This document shows, piece by piece, positions 1-11,761 of a stretch of 64,000 nt of DNA. The DNA comes from Heterobasidion occidentale. Taxonomy: Eukaryota; Basidiomycota; Agaricomycetes; Russulales; Bondarzewiaceae. Position numbers and translations under genes: made by a program. The notes beneath the pieces are model-generated. The model saw nothing but the letters and a program-made list of their open reading frames with translations, made no database searches and was not told where the DNA came from. Within the stretch, counting starts at the first letter, position 1, and each line of letters starts with the position of its first letter. The stretch lies in the NCBI GenBank assembly GCA_039111635.1, contig JBCAQO010000007.1:2232001-2296000 (forward strand), in the 5' to 3' direction.

Positions 1-29
1 TTGACCCACTTGACCATCGACACGAGCCT

Positions 30-1139
30 ATGACTTACCCCTCGAACACGTACGAGACATTTCAGTTGGAGGAGATCGTTTCTTCCGTGTGGCAAAGGCA
101 TCTTGCCCTTGCCAAGTACGATATCGCTGCCTTTTCCTGTCGCAGTGAAGCCCCTGCAGAGAGCCACCCAGCACAACGAATCATGGATCCGCATCAGAAC
201 GAGCCAGAGGTATGGTCTGATTTGATTGGCAGAGCTACGCATTATACTCACCCGCCCACAGCCGCAGATGATGTCGGTCGACACATATTGCCCACTACAG
301 TGGCCGTATGCCCTGTCATACTCAGTGTCCAGCCGTGCGATGACAGGCTCAATGAACGTCGCCACAGTCGGCGAGTACACGTCTCCCGAGCAGATACGCC
401 GCAGCACCGATGACATGGGGCCCTTCGCAAGGTGAGACAGCATTCATACTCACTTCACAACTGCTTACTTACTCTGTAATCAGCCTCAGAGATTGTGGCC
501 GGCCCATACTACCCGCCACCCGACTACCCTCCGCCTGACTACCCTCTCCCGCTCCACGTGGGGTCCGCCATGGTACCGCCAGTCAAAATCCCTATCGCGC
601 GGGCGCGCCTTGTCCACTGCGAGGCGCCGCTGATTATGCCAGTACCGCGCAAGGCTATATTCGGCGACAACAGGGCCATCCTCGCACCCTGTCGACCGCA
701 GTGGCAGCCAACTCTAGCTGAGCTAGAGAGTGCGCTGATGCGCTCCTCGCTCTCTCGTGAGAGCCTCGAGGGCAATGCCCTCAACAAGACAACCATTAAA
801 TCAAGAACAACTGTCCGCAGAAACGCTCCTGCAAACAGTATCATCCTCGAGGCCGTAAAAGCGTCTGGCCGAGGGCGCTCCCTAGAGCAACCTCAGCAGG
901 TACAGGCACCAGAGGAAGGTCTCGACCAGACTGCGCACGGCGCTGCCCGCCCTAGCTACAACGAGTGCGATGTGCAATTCCGTCACATTCACGAGTTTTG
1001 GCGCCATCTGCGCGAAACGGACGCACATGGTGGGGCCAGGTTTCGGTGCGGTGCCTGCGAGAAGGCGTACACTCGCAGGGGCGCGCTCAGAAAGCACAGG
1101 AGAAAAAATCACAGTGCGACACAAGCTCGGAGGTGGTAA
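30..1139 (+). pseudogene. C2H2 zinc-finger gene, copy 1 (frameshifted)
   Basis: First of five paralogous zinc-finger genes. By alignment with intact copies, exon 1 is 30-209, exon 2 268-431 and exon 3 484-1139, with GT-AG introns. The conserved N-terminus (MTYPSNTYETFQLEE) and the proline/tyrosine-rich start of exon 3 are present. Exon 2 has a net deletion of about 23 nt relative to copies 3-5 (around 385-395), so its end is phase 2 while exon 3 needs phase 1. Exon 3 encodes a C-terminal C2H2 finger (CX2CX12HX4H). The preceding finger has lost its first cysteine (Tyr instead). The upstream promoter lies outside the window. A DNA-binding role is inferred from the fingers only. An alternative splice could in principle rescue the frame, but the degenerate finger also points to decay. 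Confidence 0.7.
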
Positions 1140-2608
1140 GGGTGAAGTCGGCGGTGAGCAGAGACGAGGGTGAATTTGAGAGAACTTACTCGTGCCTCAT
1201 ATTTTCGTCGTCCCGTCCTCGCACTCTCCCCGTTCTTATCGATCGTGCCCACAATTGCTATTGTGTCCTAGATTATAATTGTAGACCTGAATGTGCATAA
1301 TTCCACATATGAATCGATCCGTCCGCGCGATGGCCGTCTGCGATGTTCGAACGGGTCTTGTCTCCGAGCATGATCTATGGAATTTTCTGGATTTTTACTC
1401 ACATACGTCGGTCCCATTTTTCCAATATATCTGCTCTCTCTGAGAATCCCATTCCACGTGTTATGGAAAGATAGAGATGGGCGGACTATGAGCAGGTCTT
1501 GTTTTGTGAATTATGGGCCGCCATCTGCTGCGACAGTGAAGAGGAAGCGCCGGGCCGGGCATTGTCCGCCCGGCGCCCTTCGCCAAATGCTCACGACACT
1601 CAGTCCTGGCCACAGCGGCAGTATCCAGTGTGCTTCCAATTTGATTGTTCTCTGGATTGTCTGGTTCTATGACATCGACAGCCATACAATCCATGATCAA
1701 GCCGCGTCGGGGCATCTACTGTTCCCAAACTTCCCATATGCTTCATTTGCTCTCAACCAGATCCAACTGGAAGTCATATGCGCTGCTCCCAAGTCTCATC
1801 GCTATAACACGGAGGGGATGTCCCTGAAGCGGTGCACTTTTTCAAAGTTCCGTTATTCCTTCGAGTACATCCGCGACGAGCAGTGCGCCGTCAGTGCAGG
1901 CCGTCCTTGGAACGCGTCTTCAAACTTCTGGAATTTCTCCACATTCCATTTTTTCCACGCTTCGCCAGCTATCGTCAAAGGCGGGACTGTGTCTGCGGTC
2001 ATCATCCTGTCGAGATGTCAAAACCTGAAATCGGTGAATCTTCCTGAGGCTTCTCGAGGCATCTATCGCTCCAACTCGATTGACACCCCGCTTTGCACGC
2101 ATGCACACCACGATCATGTTTCCTGTTTCCGCGCATTCGTTCTAGAGCCTGGTGTCGTATGAACAGAACCAGTACTGTGGACAAAGGCGATGTCGACCAT
2201 CCCATCAGGTGCCCCGGCTGTGCGCTACAAAGCGCCGACATGACAGGGACCTTATTTCGTAGAATCTTCCTTCAGTCGTAAGCGGTGCGACATGAGAACA
2301 CAGGAAGGTAGTGACTTACCAAAAGCTGGAAATGGATCGATCCTTGGCTCGACGGGTTGCGTATTTCCTTTATTTGATGCCTCCTAGCGCTATGTGATTC
2401 GCCTGGTTTCTAGCAGGTTCATAGAACTTATCAAAGCTAACAATAGGTCTCCTAATATCATAGCCTTTCCTAGGGTCGTGACTAGACTTCAAGAGGTCAA
2501 GGTGTCCTTAACACAAGGCAGATTGTGTCTCTCTTTCGTCTCCTTCATCCTACATCTCTCGCAAAGTGATAACAAGCACATTTCTCTCAACAAAACCTAC
2601 TCTACGAG
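1140..2608. other. Flank between zinc finger 1 and gene X, no supported gene
   Basis: About 1.5 kb conserved in 21634-23024 and in part after zinc fingers 3, 4 and 5. It includes a conserved block around 1310-1370 and a CCGGGC-rich stretch near 1550. The 261-codon open frame at 1377-2162 is not kept open in the paralogous copy, so I do not call it a gene. The last 300 bp are probably the promoter and leader of gene X. Confidence 0.5.
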
Positions 2609-3457
2609 ATGATGGAGACATGCGTCGATCCAATCGCCCTCGGCCCTACAATTGGTCAAGATGCTGCCAGTAAGTTATTCTCTCCGAGGTCTGGCAAGCA
2701 TATTGATGAACTCTTGCTTGCAGGCGTTGAGGAGTCGTCGACGGAAATACCTCGAGGACCTGACTCAATCTCTGATGAGGCTGTCTATTCTGCCAGCAAC
2801 AGCAATCAAGATAACACAGGCAGATTTGAAAGCCGCCACACGAGCTTCGAGTTTCAAGCAAATAAGGATGGTTCCTCGGGTAGGGGACCTAGCTTCGAAG
2901 GAGTCGATGCAAGAGGTGATGGACTGAAGATTTTGCAACTCAAGTGAGTAGCGTCGCTATTCCGCGAGTGCACACCGTTGATCCGAGTGATCAGATCACG
3001 AAGTGAGGATGGTACCCTCGAGTTTGTATGCGAACACTGGTCTCTGACCAATAGTCGAGTGCCAATTCTGGAGAAGAAGCAGACCATCCTGACGAAAGAA
3101 AATGATTCCAAATGGCTTCTCTACACGCAGCGTTTCGACGATCCAAGCCTGCGTGTGGGCAGTGCTGCTCCTGCGGCGTTCACCTCCGACTGTGAGCTCC
3201 TTCGGATAGGTGTGCAGCTCTTTAGAATGGACGATCAGAGCGAGTACACTCCTGTCCCGAGCCTTAGCACGCAGACTGAGGGGTATCCGGCCTATGTCGA
3301 GGAGTTAGCGAATAGGGGCAGTTACATCGTGGTCGCAAGCAGACGAAACATCACTGACGAGGACGTTTACTAAACCGGAATTCGAGACGAGAAGATGAAC
3401 GGTTTTGCACTTGATTTTGCCAAGGCGGAGAAATTGATGCTGCGCAAGCTCGACGCA

Positions 3458-3495
<38 letters not shown>

Positions 3496-4896
3496 AGAGG
3501 ACGATGATGAAGATCACAGCGAGTCTACAGGCGAGGACAAGGAGGATAAGGAGGAGGAGCAGGCGTACGAGTCTTCGAGTGAATGCTCCACTGAGCACTC
3601 GGACAACATCCAGTTCGAGGACGATGACATCGTCCCGTGGGCCCCTTCATCGGACAACGAACAAGAAACCTCTTCTGAGTCTTCATCCTCCTCCAGCGAA
3701 GAGGCTGAAGTAGAAGAAGACCAGGACAAGGAAACGGAGGATTCCGATTCCGATTCCGATTCCGATTCCTCTCCTGGCACAGAATCTGACACAGATCGGA
3801 CTCCTATGCCAAACCGCCAGTCAGTCTACTGTCGAGAATCATGGGCTTCGACGATTCGTCCAGTGAAGATGAAGAGTACGATCCGTTTGTCAAGCGCGGT
3901 CGTAACAATGTACGCCCTGGTCGGCCGCGTAACTCGGAGACGTCTCTCGACGTCTTTGATACAAGTGGCTCCGTGCCGACGAGGGTATTCCATTTCACGC
4001 ACATTTCCTCCTCCATGGCGTATGCCTCTCCCCCAGCGATGCATCCTTCAGAGGCGCTGGTAGTCTGGCCCCTGAGTGGTGGCGACATGCTGTTTGCAGA
4101 CTTTGTCGCGAAGACCTATTTCGTGAAGACTTTGGTGCCTTCGACTCTACACAGTGAGTGGTTTCTAGCATCTTCTGTGTCTATGCGCTCATGCCATCAC
4201 ATAGCCCAACCTATCTTTGCGAAGTGCCTATTTTCCCTGTGTGGTCAATACCTCCACACTGCTTCGCTTGAAGGACAGCGCGGGCCCGTTCCTCGACGCA
4301 ACGCAAAGCAACCTCCCACCATGAAGCTGGCTCTTCTCCTCTAGGAGTCCCCCGGCACTCATTCATCGCACCAAGGTCAATCTAGGCTCTCAAGCAACCT
4401 TGTCGGTGTCGAAACTGCCTTATACATTGACTTGGGCGCAAAATGAGCTGTACTTCACTCGTAGCGCCGATGAACTCAAGGTGTATCGCATTCGTCTATT
4501 CTCGCCCAATGTCTCTCATGGCCCGGAGGAGATTTCCAAGGTATTAGTCCCGAAGAAGACGGTGCCCTTGCCTGTCACGGTGCGGCCCCGAGTGGTATAT
4601 TATTTCCCTCCTGCAGACGAGGAAAACGGAAGGCCGAATTATCATTGGGGCACCTGCATCTGGATTGAAAGGGGCTTGGTCGCCACCCGTTGGATGCTTT
4701 GTGCGGGAGCGAGAGGACTTGGGAGGCTGGAGAGAATCAGGCGATCGCCAGGCCATTCCGGAGGATTCAAGCTTAGGGAGGTTGGATTACTGTCAGGTGG
4801 AATCTAATCGGAAAGATGCTTGTGATTGTAAGTGCGCTGCTTTCACCTGTAGCGATCACTCACTCTGTTTTTACAGTGAAGCCATGCCTCGTCTGA
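2609..4896 (+). pseudogene. Conserved acidic fungal protein 'X', copy A (broken)
   Basis: Exons by splice sites: 2609-2669, 2724-2943, then from 2995, with further exons to a stop at 4894-4896. The N-terminal part is soluble and ends in Ser/Arg-rich sequence. The centre is very acidic, with long Glu/Asp and Ser/Glu runs (about 3450-3790). The C-terminal part holds motifs I know from uncharacterised basidiomycete proteins (LPYTLTWAQNELYFTRS, VGCFVREREDLGGW), possibly beta-propeller-like. Function is unknown. Lesions relative to copy B: a TAA stop at 3371-3373 where B has CAA, a one-base deletion near 3795, and one extra G near 4621. Both copies also lose frame around the CTCTAG at 4339-4344, unless a further intron (gtgtgg...ctctag) is removed there. 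The gene converges on the AAA gene downstream. Confidence 0.6.
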
Positions 4897-5454
4897 CTGT
4901 TGAGGGACTCTGGAATGTGTGAATAACTCCTCTTGCTGTCAAATCTATGTACAATGTATTCAATGCTACTCGCCTCTGAAATATATCATGCATTCTGCTA
5001 CTGCGCCTGTCTTCGAGAGACAATGAAGTACCGAAATTCGAAGGAGAATAAAGGGCTGAATAGGCGAAGTGAATGACTTGGGAAGAGCCCCTCGCGCTCG
5101 CGCCATTGCGCCATTACGAAGTCAACGATCAACCTCTTCCAGCACGACTGGGATGGAACCGATTTGAAAACGATGGACGCGATTGTCCACGGTTCGCTAG
5201 GGCGTATGCAGACGGGCGGATAAGATGACCTCAATTGTCCACTGCTCTGAGAATTGAGGACTTGAGGCCTTGAGGACCGAGATCAACGCGCGTCATGCTC
5301 AAGCAGTCGAAATCCAGAGCCTCTTGCGCACCAATCTTCGCTATAATATTTACTGGACGAATCTTTGATTCAAAGAGCACTGTTGCATACAGAAACTCAG
5401 ACGTGCGGTAAAAAAATTGAGTACATACGAACATGGTCACTATTTTTCAAGTTG

Positions 5455-7479
5455 TCAAACGATTCTCAAGACGTTAGCATATCCTCCTACGTGCTCGATG
5501 GACAACGGGGAGTCGCTCTCCAGCGCGATGCACTGTGCACTGCTGATCGCATTCTTGATCTAGCAGCGGCAGTGTTAGCTGTACGTACGTCGTAGCAAAA
5601 AGACATGCTAGATAACGAACCTGACGCCCATTCATCTCGTGCTCCGCGAGCCGATCGATGTCCTCCTCGCTGAACTTCCCAGCACCGCTCGTGGCCTTGC
5701 CAAAGAACATCCTCCAAATCGTCTTGCGCGCCTCGAAGTCCAGATCCGGATATGGTATAGAGAAATGAATTCGGCCTAGGAAGCAGATCAGGACAAGCCA
5801 AAGATAGAACAAAAAGTGATCATGCGCACTCTCAAACGCAGCGTCGCACTGGTCTAGCAAGTTCGTCGTCAGAATGAAGATCCCTTGATAATATTCCAGT
5901 TGCCTCAGGAAAATCGACACGAGCGCGTTCCTCTTGACGTCTGTGGCGCTCCTCTGCTGCAAAAACACCTCCGCCTCGTCGAGCAACAACACCGCGTCCC
6001 ACGTCTGCGCCAGCTCCAGGATCTCGGTCAAGCGCTCGTCCAGGTCGCACGGCTGGATGCCCAGGTCGCCCGCACTGACGACGTAGAGAGGCCTGTGCGT
6101 GATCTCCGCAACAGCTTCCGCAGTAAGCGTCTTTCCGCACCCAGGTCTCCCGGACAGGAGCCCAATGAGGCCTCGGCCCTTGCCGGGGACAACGTCATCG
6201 AAGCGCGTGGTGTGCGCTGTGTGCTGCTTGACGAGCGAATGGATGAGTGTCTTTTGCTTGGGCCCGATGACGAGCGAGCGGAAAGCCTCGTCCGACCAGA
6301 CTACATCGCGCAAACGGTCCATTGCAAAGCCACCTGAAACAGAGGGCAGGACATGTGTACACCGAGACGTTGGTGTCAAGAGGGCTGGAGGACGTACCCC
6401 ATGTCTTGGTAGCAAAAGAGAACCCGAGCACAACGGGCGTGCATATGAGATACTGCTCTTCGGTGAGCGCGACCCTCTCCAGAACTTTGCGCACAGGGAG
6501 ATTGTAATCTGCGTTCGGCTGATGAACACGGAACGCGACGGGATCGATCATGACGCGTCCGTAAGTCTGCACACCCCGTCCCTTCATTAGTACGAACGAC
6601 GAGAAAGTAGATTCCAACGGAGCAACCACATACATGGAACTTCTGTTTCTCACCACGCATCGCCTGCCCACTGATTTCACGAAAGGTAGGCCCGACCATC
6701 TTTGCAAACTTCCTGCCCCTCTCAGCGGCATGCCTGCGGAGCGTGTACTTGTCCCTATGATAGTCGAGGGGGTACACCGCCAGCTCTTGAATCTTGCGCG
6801 CCCCAGCGAACCTCGGGATTGAGAGGCAGACCCGTGCGAACCCAAAGGTGCTCCCGTCATCGGTAATGACATCGCACTCGATGTCAGCGTACAGAACGCC
6901 GTTCCTGCAGTCCAGATCGAAACTTCGAGCCAACAGGATCTGGTCTTGCTCTGTGGGGTCGTGGCGGTGATACACGAGGGTGTTAGGCGCGATCAGCGCC
7001 CACAGGAGGTCGAACGTGATTTCCTGCTGAGTCGTGAGCTTCTTGAAGTCGACGAGCGCGTTCGCGAAATCTTCTTCAACGAACTGGACAGCCGCCTCGA
7101 GATCGGCTATGAGCTCGGCGTTGCGTAAGTATCGCGCTTGCTCCTGTGCGAGCCTGCTCTAGAGGCCATCATAGGAAAGGAAGAACAGCTGCGGGTTTGC
7201 CTGACAATGAAAAAGGCGAAACAGTCAGCAATCTGTCAAGTTGCTTGGGCCTGGCGGCTTACGGTGGGCTGAGCTCGAGTCAGTTCCAGGCCTTCGACAT
7301 CTCGGTTGATTTCTGTGAGTACTTGACACAACGCCGCACTCCTGATGTCGATTTCGATGCCCTGGACCTGGCCCCGCCTGTCGACGATCCGTCGAACGAC
7401 TAGGACTACCTCTTTGGAGACCTGGCGTTGTTGTTGGACGGCTTTGTTTGTCTTTCGAAGAGTGGTGGAGAATGTGCGC
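5455..7479 (-). pseudogene. AAA+ ATPase with fungal N-terminal domain, copy A
   Basis: Minus-strand exons 7479-7263, 7200-6634, 6566-6398, 6333-5830, 5775-5621 and 5559-5455, all with GT-AG borders and matching phases. The N-terminal region (about 7260-6400) matches the uncharacterised domain that precedes AAA modules in many fungal ATPases (DUF7025-type, from memory). The AAA core has Walker A GRPGCGKT, Walker B VLLLDEAEVFL, and a sensor-1-like ILTTN. Proteins of this class are predicted remodelling ATPases of unknown substrate. Defects: a TAG nonsense codon at 7159-7161 where copy B has AAG, and a deletion of about 110 bp that replaces the last ~25 residues seen in copy B with a short tail ending at 5455. 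The first exon(s) upstream of 7479 were not found. The nonsense codon could be bypassed by a downstream start, leaving the ATPase core. Confidence 0.75.
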
Positions 7480-7536
7480 CTAGGAAGAACAAGTGAGTTT
7501 TTGAATCTCAACGCAATGTCGGGGAATAAGCAGACA

Positions 7537-9342
7537 TGTCGAAGCTGGTACGGCTCCACGTCAGCATGACCCTTCTCGAGAAGTAAAAGGACAGAAGAGG
7601 CTCACTATTGATCATAACGAGCGATGCGCTTTGGAACAGGCGTGGCAGCAGGCTCTTCGGATGGCTGAACTTCAGTGGAGCTCATGGTGACTGTGTAGCT
7701 GGGTAGTGTGGTATGCGTCTGAGAATGATCTCGGTGCAGAATGTCTCAGTACTCGCCTGCTTCTCAAGTCTTCGTCAAGCGCGTCTATCCTCTCAGCCAG
7801 GAGGCACTGCAGCACTCGGCTTGGAAAGGCTGATCATCGCTCTCGATATAGCACTAGGAGGTGCGTTCCACAGAAACCAACAATACATTCGATTTAACGA
7901 GCGGTACACCGCAATTTGCACGAGGCTTGACAATGTGCTCTGAAGTGAAGAGAATGCGATGTTCGAATAGGGCTGTTCGCGACATTACTCGGCATGTCAA
8001 GAACTTGATCAGAGCTTTCGAGATGTGCGCTTGTGCTTCAAGAGATCTTTGCCTTCCGCATCGAGCCAGGCTAGTGCTATGTTATGTGAACATGAGAGAG
8101 AAGATTAACGATGGCGATGCGTGCACGAAGGTGCACGACGTACGCGTTCTATACTATGAAGCTGAGTTGAGTTCCTCTTACATGATAAGGAGTTATCCCT
8201 CGACGAAGGCTTCCGACTGCGACCCTGACACGACTCGCCCTCTGATGAAGCTTCTCTCTGCCTGGATGGGATATTAGGGTCCAGGATGGTGATGTTGCGG
8301 AAGTGGCGATGTAGAAAAGCTCTGCGATGCGCTGCACAAGTACACCAGCTATCAACCTTGGTAGCGGCTCCACGACAGAGAAGAGATGAATACTAGGATG
8401 GCTGCTAAGGATGAACGCTGTGGGTATGCCGCTATGCGGTTCACAGGGAGGAGGAAGACCAGGGATGACCCTAACCCTAGTAACAAACGCGCTCATTGCA
8501 GCTGTCAACCACCTCAAAATCCTTTCCATCGTCGCCTTCCCCGAGCTCATCGCCATCACGCCCGAAATATACGCTGTGGAATATATCTTTGCTTTGCTTG
8601 TGCCTCGTTTATAACCTTGATTTCAGCCGAACTCACAGCGTGGTGAACGGAAAGAGGATAGCATTAGATACATTAAGTGCGTTTTCACCTTTGCCATTCT
8701 GACCACTTGGCTCTGTGTGCCAGAACTCCCCCGAAGCCTCGAGCCCTACAACCTGCATCCATCTAGCTCCTTTGCTCCCATCCATGGGTGCCGATACACA
8801 GCCCTCTTCAACGCATAGCCCGCTCGCTGCTCACCGACGTCAGCGGCTGGCAGCATCCTGGTCTTGTTTAGATGAACGGGTGTCCTAAAACACGATCAGC
8901 AACTCAATGCTAGCTGTCAGAGGGAGCATCAATTGTGATAGGGTGCTCTCCTATATGCAGCGAATAATTAGCGTTTGTCGGATGGGAGTAGACCCTTAGC
9001 AAAATTGCATCTGCTATCCGACCTTACGCTGATATCTACCCTTCTGCCTGCGACTTTGCAACAACTCTGATTTCCTCTTGTCATCGATTTTGCTCCCTGC
9101 TGATATACTGAAGCAAAATGGTATAGAGCTCTTAAAATATCTCCGATCCTGTGGGTTAAATTAAATGGTAGGTTCAGCGCCGAGCGCTTCGGGTTATGGG
9201 GCCAGATTGTCAGTTATTCTTTCATAGACATCTCGCAGCTTCATGACAGCATAGTTTTTTTCGTCCACCCTTTTCATCATATTTCAGCGCATACACCCGG
9301 CCTTAATCGACAATCCCTGTCTTCCCTCCCATACTTCTCAGC
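7537..9342. other. No recognisable gene
   Basis: Beyond the duplication edge I see only short open frames without family motifs and no convincing chain of splice sites. A two-unit CCCTAA match at about 8469-8480 is too short to be telomeric. Confidence 0.4.
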
Positions 9343-9356
9343 GACACCCCCGGGAG
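9343..9356 (+). repeat. Left target-site duplication of LINE
   Basis: GACACCCCCGGGAG occurs immediately before the open end of the LINE and is repeated perfectly at 10642-10655, directly after the poly-A tract. Confidence 0.9.
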
Positions 9357-10439
9357 TCAGAAGAGTTCGCGCCACTCCATCCAGAAGCCCGACCGGGCCT
9401 TCGAGTCGTCGATCTATTCCATACGCGTATTGCATGGAAACTGGATCATCCATCCAAAGCCTCACCGGAGTTCCCAGCATGGCTGGAGAACCTTCACACA
9501 CAGATTAACGCTGCCCTCGAAACACCGCGAACCACGGTGTGCTTCTCAGACGGCTCATACTCCCATCACAGCGGCACCAAATCCGGTGCGGCTTGCATTG
9601 TATTTCTGCCGAACCGCGCCCCCGCCATAGAGCGAATGGTGGCATGCGGCAAAGCCACCTCATACGACGCCGAAGCCACTGCCTCGGCCATGGCCATCCA
9701 CCATGCTACACAGGTCACGGACAGCGACCACCTAATCCTGTACGTTGACAATGAAGCGGCCCTCCGCTCACTCCTCGACACATCACTGCATCCGTCGCAG
9801 ATGTGCTCTATACTCGCGTGCCAGCGCCTGAGGGCGTGGCTCTTGCACTCTCCCAATCACCGGATTACTCTAGCCTGGTGCCCGGGGCACGTCAATATCG
9901 CACCGCAAGAACGGGTTGATCAGTTAGCCAAAAGGGCCTCCAATCTGGAGGCCCCAAATTTCTCGTCCTTCGCCCATCTCCGCCATGTCTCCTACGGGAA
10001 CATGATGAAAGGATGGAGCTTACTTGCACAAACACGAGCATACCTCGGCGCCAGCTTCCCACCACACCGCAGCCTTCGAAAGGTCGCATCAACTAAAAGC
10101 CAAATGCTAGGGAAAGTGCAGGATTCTAACTCCCTCGCTGCGCGGGCCTGCCGTCTGGTTCTGAATCACGCACCCACTGGTGAATACAGAGCACGGTTCT
10201 TCTCACACGAAGAGACCAACTGCACATGGTGTAACACACTACAAACACGCCCGCACATCATCTTTAGGTGCACACACTACCAACGACCCCCCTCCCTCAC
10301 AGAGGTACGGTTTCGAGCAGCGGTCGACCCAGTCCCGCTAATAGTCAAATTCCTTAAGGACAATCCGTCCGCTTTCACGTTCCCAGACGCTCCGCTCAAT
10401 GCGGAGGACTTAATGGCTATGCTGTTAAACGCTTGAGAC
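9357..10439 (+). pseudogene. LINE ORF2 3' fragment: RNase H domain and CCHC knuckle
   Basis: The reading frame is continuous from the truncation point to the TGA after codon ...LLNA, with no start codon of its own. RNase H acidic residues are visible in FSDGSY, DAEATA and YVDNEAAL. The domain ends with the WCPGHV motif and the final Asp in ERVDQLAK. About 80 residues further on, CTWC...HIIFRC gives CX2CX7HX4C, the C-terminal zinc knuckle found after RNase H in many LINEs. The endonuclease and reverse transcriptase are missing, so it cannot be active alone. Confidence 0.88.
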
Positions 10440-10641
10440 TGTGCGCTCATCTCGCTACCCGCCAGAACCCGCTCGCTGGCAGACATGCATTAATCCTCTC
10501 ACTGAGGGGATTCACCGGGCCTTAAATGAGCCATTCACGGCCTAGATTACTAAACCTATCGGCCTTATGCCCCTTACTTACACACCGCCACTGGCTTGCG
10601 CTGCGCGGAATATAAATACTTGACCCAAAAAAAAAAAAAAA
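9357..10641 (+). mobile_element. 5'-truncated LINE (non-LTR retrotransposon) with poly-A tail
   Basis: A 1,285-bp insertion flanked by a perfect 14-bp target-site duplication and ending in 15 A residues (10627-10641). These are the hallmarks of target-primed reverse transcription with 5' truncation. The inserted coding frame is open from its very first base and covers the RNase H and C-terminal zinc-knuckle part of an ORF2. Clade assignment (Tad1 or another RNase H-bearing fungal clade) cannot be settled by eye. Intact duplications and an open frame suggest a fairly young insertion. Confidence 0.9.
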
Positions 10642-10655
10642 GACACCCCCGGGAG
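10642..10655 (+). repeat. Right target-site duplication of LINE
   Basis: Perfect 14-bp copy of 9343-9356, directly after the poly-A run. Confidence 0.9.
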
Positions 10656-11761
10656 CGGCCCTGGGAATTCAGAACAGATTACGTCACGTCCACTTTCCTT
10701 GTGCCCGCGGTAGAGTCATGCCACAGCACCTTGCACAACATATATGAAGAAGGCTACGCTCTGGAACGCCGAAAGCTTGAGGCCGTGCATTCGCCCGTGT
10801 TCATACATGCGCCAAAGGGTGTATGCGTGCATGCCGTCCTGTCGGTTGCTATGTGTGAGCGTCCGTATGCTCTCTTTTAGGGCGACCATCCACCTTTGTG
10901 TTTTTGATCTCGCGGATATTCTCGCTTCCGGACGACACATACAGAGAAGGTCATCCTGCTTGCGACAAAAAAACATCGCCTTGTTGAACTATGAAAACGG
11001 CTTTTGGGAATGACTTGATTATTGGAAGGTGCTGTATGAAACCAGGAATTCTGCGATTGACGCCATGACTGTGCGTGCTTCAGAGCAAGAATGAGGTGCG
11101 TTGGCATTGGTTTTACTCGCCACTGTGTGCTGCTGAGGACAGAGCGATGCGAGTTCAAGAGATGCTACAGGTCATTTTTCTGAGCTCATGAAAGACAGCA
11201 CCTTGTCCGAGGTTTTAGAAAACAGAGGTGCCTGTCACAAAACTTGCAAGTCGATGCTCATTCTGAGATGATGAAAAGCCTCCGTCATCTCTCGGGCCCT
11301 ACACCTTCTATGTGCAGACCGTCTACATATGCTTTACAACGATTTTCAAGTCTTTGATTGTCGGCCTCACCCACAACCGCGTGCAAGGTCTTGCCGGCAC
11401 TTGAACCAATGCTTATCGGCTAGCGCTGAAGACGCTCGAAACTTGAGTGGCTTGATAGTCGTGTCTCGCATCTAGAGTCTTGTACTGAATCTGAACATAG
11501 CTCCTGCGATGAGGATTGAATCTGTATAGAACAAATTCGAACATGTGAAAATTTGTGAGGTTTGGACCAGAGAATACATGTAGCAAACACATGGAAGTGA
11601 CCATACTCGTAGCGCGAGAACAAAAAGAACAACGGGAAGGAGGAAAAACTGATGAGCAGTCCTAGACAAACAAATGTGTACCACCTAGCGCAATTGTTCT
11701 GAAGAAAGAAAACCCAAATCTCCGGCTCTGTAATCACAAGTGCCACCTTCGCATGGATCAC
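10656..11761. other. No recognisable gene
   Basis: Between the LINE and the 3' end of the CHAT gene. Open frames on both strands are short, low-complexity or overlapping and carry no family motif. The part next to 11762 is probably the 3' region of the minus-strand CHAT gene. Confidence 0.4.

Larger units (their letters stand above)
1..7536. repeat. Segmental duplication, copy A
   Basis: This segment aligns collinearly with 20636-28012. The left end runs off the window: identity begins at base 1 in the leader before the zinc-finger ATG. The right end fades at about 7536, in the 5' part of the AAA gene. It carries zinc finger 1, a non-coding flank, gene X and the convergent AAA gene. Similarity is uneven. 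The second half of X and the AAA core are nearly identical between copies, whereas the X/AAA intergenic region and exon 1 of the zinc finger are clearly diverged. Confidence 0.85.

Noticed and set aside
1377..2162. 261-codon + strand open frame in the flank after zinc finger 1
   Set aside because: The homologous flank after zinc finger 2 does not keep the frame, composition is unconvincing and there is no family motif.
3440..3790. GAGGAC/GATTCC runs as an independent microsatellite
   Set aside because: They encode the acidic Glu/Asp/Ser tract of gene X and are present in both copies. Better described as coding low complexity.
8468..8482. CCCTAACCCTA telomere-like match (another near 18303)
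   Set aside because: Only two units, inside unrelated sequence. Not a telomere or clear interstitial array.
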